From positions 58,668-122,667 of the forward strand of contig NZ_CAKZLP010000011.1 of the NCBI RefSeq assembly GCF_937127095.1: a stretch of DNA of 64,000 nucleotides. Reading direction: 5' to 3'. A model generated the notes under the pieces. It made no database searches. It saw only the letters and a list, made by a program, of their open reading frames with translations, and was not told where the DNA came from. Source of the DNA: an uncultured Amphritea sp. GTDB lineage: Bacteria; Pseudomonadota; Gammaproteobacteria; Pseudomonadales; Balneatricaceae. A program made the translations under genes and the position numbers. Shown in pieces: positions 63,100-64,000 of this stretch (the first letter of the stretch is position 1; every line of letters begins with the position of its first letter).

Positions 63100-63120
63100 C
63101 AAAGCCAGCCAGGAAAATTA
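63094..63120 (+). other. truncated attC left half
   Basis: GTATAACAAAGCCAGCCAGG, sharing ATAACAAAGCCA with the attC at 60853; no R' box follows. Confidence 0.55.
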
Positions 63121-63153
63121 GGGGCAGGTCTTATGATGCGCGGTGAAAAAATT

Positions 63154-63226
63154 AGGGTCAGGTCTTGCATTTTGCAGGGTTAAAAAAATTGGATTTACTC
63201 TCGTGCAAAATTCAAGACCTGACCCC
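63154..63226. mobile_element. palindromic MITE/REP-like element, copy 2
   Basis: GGGTCAGGTCTTGCATTTTGCA ... TGCAAAATTCAAGACCTGACCCC, arms differ at one position over 22 bp. Confidence 0.88.
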
Positions 63227-63264
63227 AGGATCCATGCGCAAGACCTGACCCCAGGATCCATGCG
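63213..63264. repeat. 26-bp exact tandem duplication including the element end
   Basis: (CAAGACCTGACCCCAGGATCCATGCG)x2. Confidence 0.95.
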
Positions 63265-63314
63265 GGATCCAGCTGACCCCGGGATTACATTTTTATCGAA
63301 AATAGGCAGTTTTT

Positions 63315-63756
63315 ATGACAATATCGTTTGAAACCCAAAGGTTGAAAGTGGATGAAGTTTCAGGTGAGCTAGCTTCGGTTGAGCGCTCACTTCTGCTTGA
63401 ACAGATACCTAAAATTCTAACGCCATTAGTTGTTAAAAACTTACCTCCATATTTTCATGGTATTACTTCCAGTGAATTGGCGGGAATCTGGCTTGACCGA
63501 ATGTTGTTGGATAGTCGGTTACTTCAAGTAAAATCCGAGGCGCATAAGTTAATCGGTTTTCTGTTCGCCTATGTAGAAAACGAAAGTGATGCGCATATAG
63601 GTTACTTACTCACTGAAAAATGCTGGGGCAAAGGACTGGCGAGTGAACTACTGCAAACCTTTATAGTAGAAGTGGCTAAGGTTGAGTCATGGTCAAAGCT
63701 TATTGGTGGTGTTGACGTATCTAATGATGCTTCTGCTAACTTGCTTAAAAAGTTAG
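63315..63756 (+). pseudogene. GNAT-family acetyltransferase interrupted near the 3' end by an IS5-family element
   Basis: HIGYLLTEKCWGKGLASELLQTF acetyl-CoA motif; frame runs into the IS end at LLKKLG. Confidence 0.8.
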
Positions 63757-64000
63757 GGAAGTTGCGAATAAGTCCCTCCTCTTGAGACAATCTGCGATGC
63801 AACCTTCTCAGAGATAAGCCATGGATCATCAACTTACTTTCGCCGACAGCGAGTTCAATCAAAAGCGCAGAATAACCCGTAAAGAGATCTTTCTCGGACG
63901 CATGGATAATCTCATACCCTGGCAGCGTCTTGAGAAGATTATCACACCGCATTATCCCAAAGCGGGCAAGGGTCGTCAGCCATATCCACTCTCTACGATG
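63757..64000 (+). mobile_element. IS5-family insertion sequence, left part (continues past window)
   Basis: Left end GGAAGTTGCGAATAAGTCCC preceded by TTAG (fits YTAR target); transposase starts at 63821. Confidence 0.88.
63821..64000 (+). CDS. IS5-family transposase, N-terminal 60 codons
   Basis: [60 protein letters not shown]. Confidence 0.92.
   Translation, partial: MDHQLTFADSEFNQKRRITRKEIFLGRMDNLIPWQRLEKIITPHYPKAGKGRQPYPLSTM

Overview
The window is mostly a gammaproteobacterial chromosomal backbone, probably Oceanospirillales-like (inferred from gene content; no search was run). Recognisable genes include a PilZ/ParA-like operon, ndh, monomeric icd, a DAHP synthase, dsbD, scoAB, rsuA, an N-terminally short Rho paralogue, a RhlE-type helicase, katG, a FIST/GGDEF pair, a complete class I cytochrome P450 system, nhaD, folD, tRNA-Arg, tRNA-His, tig-clpP-clpX and a YebC/YeeN-family gene. 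The most interesting region is about 59.9-64.0 kb. There the expected lon gene is absent and a one-directional array of gene cassettes follows. It has two well-supported attC-like recombination sites and two truncated attC left halves, but no integrase (CALIN-like). Both truncated attC sites run into the same roughly 73-bp palindromic element (GGGGTCAGGTCTTGCATTTTGCA...TGCAAAATTCAAGACCTGACCCC), which suggests an element that targets or erodes attC sites. One cassette ORF has SieB-like (superinfection exclusion) architecture, and the last one (GNAT) is interrupted by an IS5-family element. Other notable observations: a probable cowN gene with an in-frame TAA at codon 10 that the ORF track misses; a BIME/REP-like hairpin family with covarying stems placed just after stop codons; many unrelated 11-18 bp intergenic tandem arrays; a terminator-like hairpin abutting the ndh ribosome-binding site; and a diverged direct repeat preceding two small orphan ORFs.
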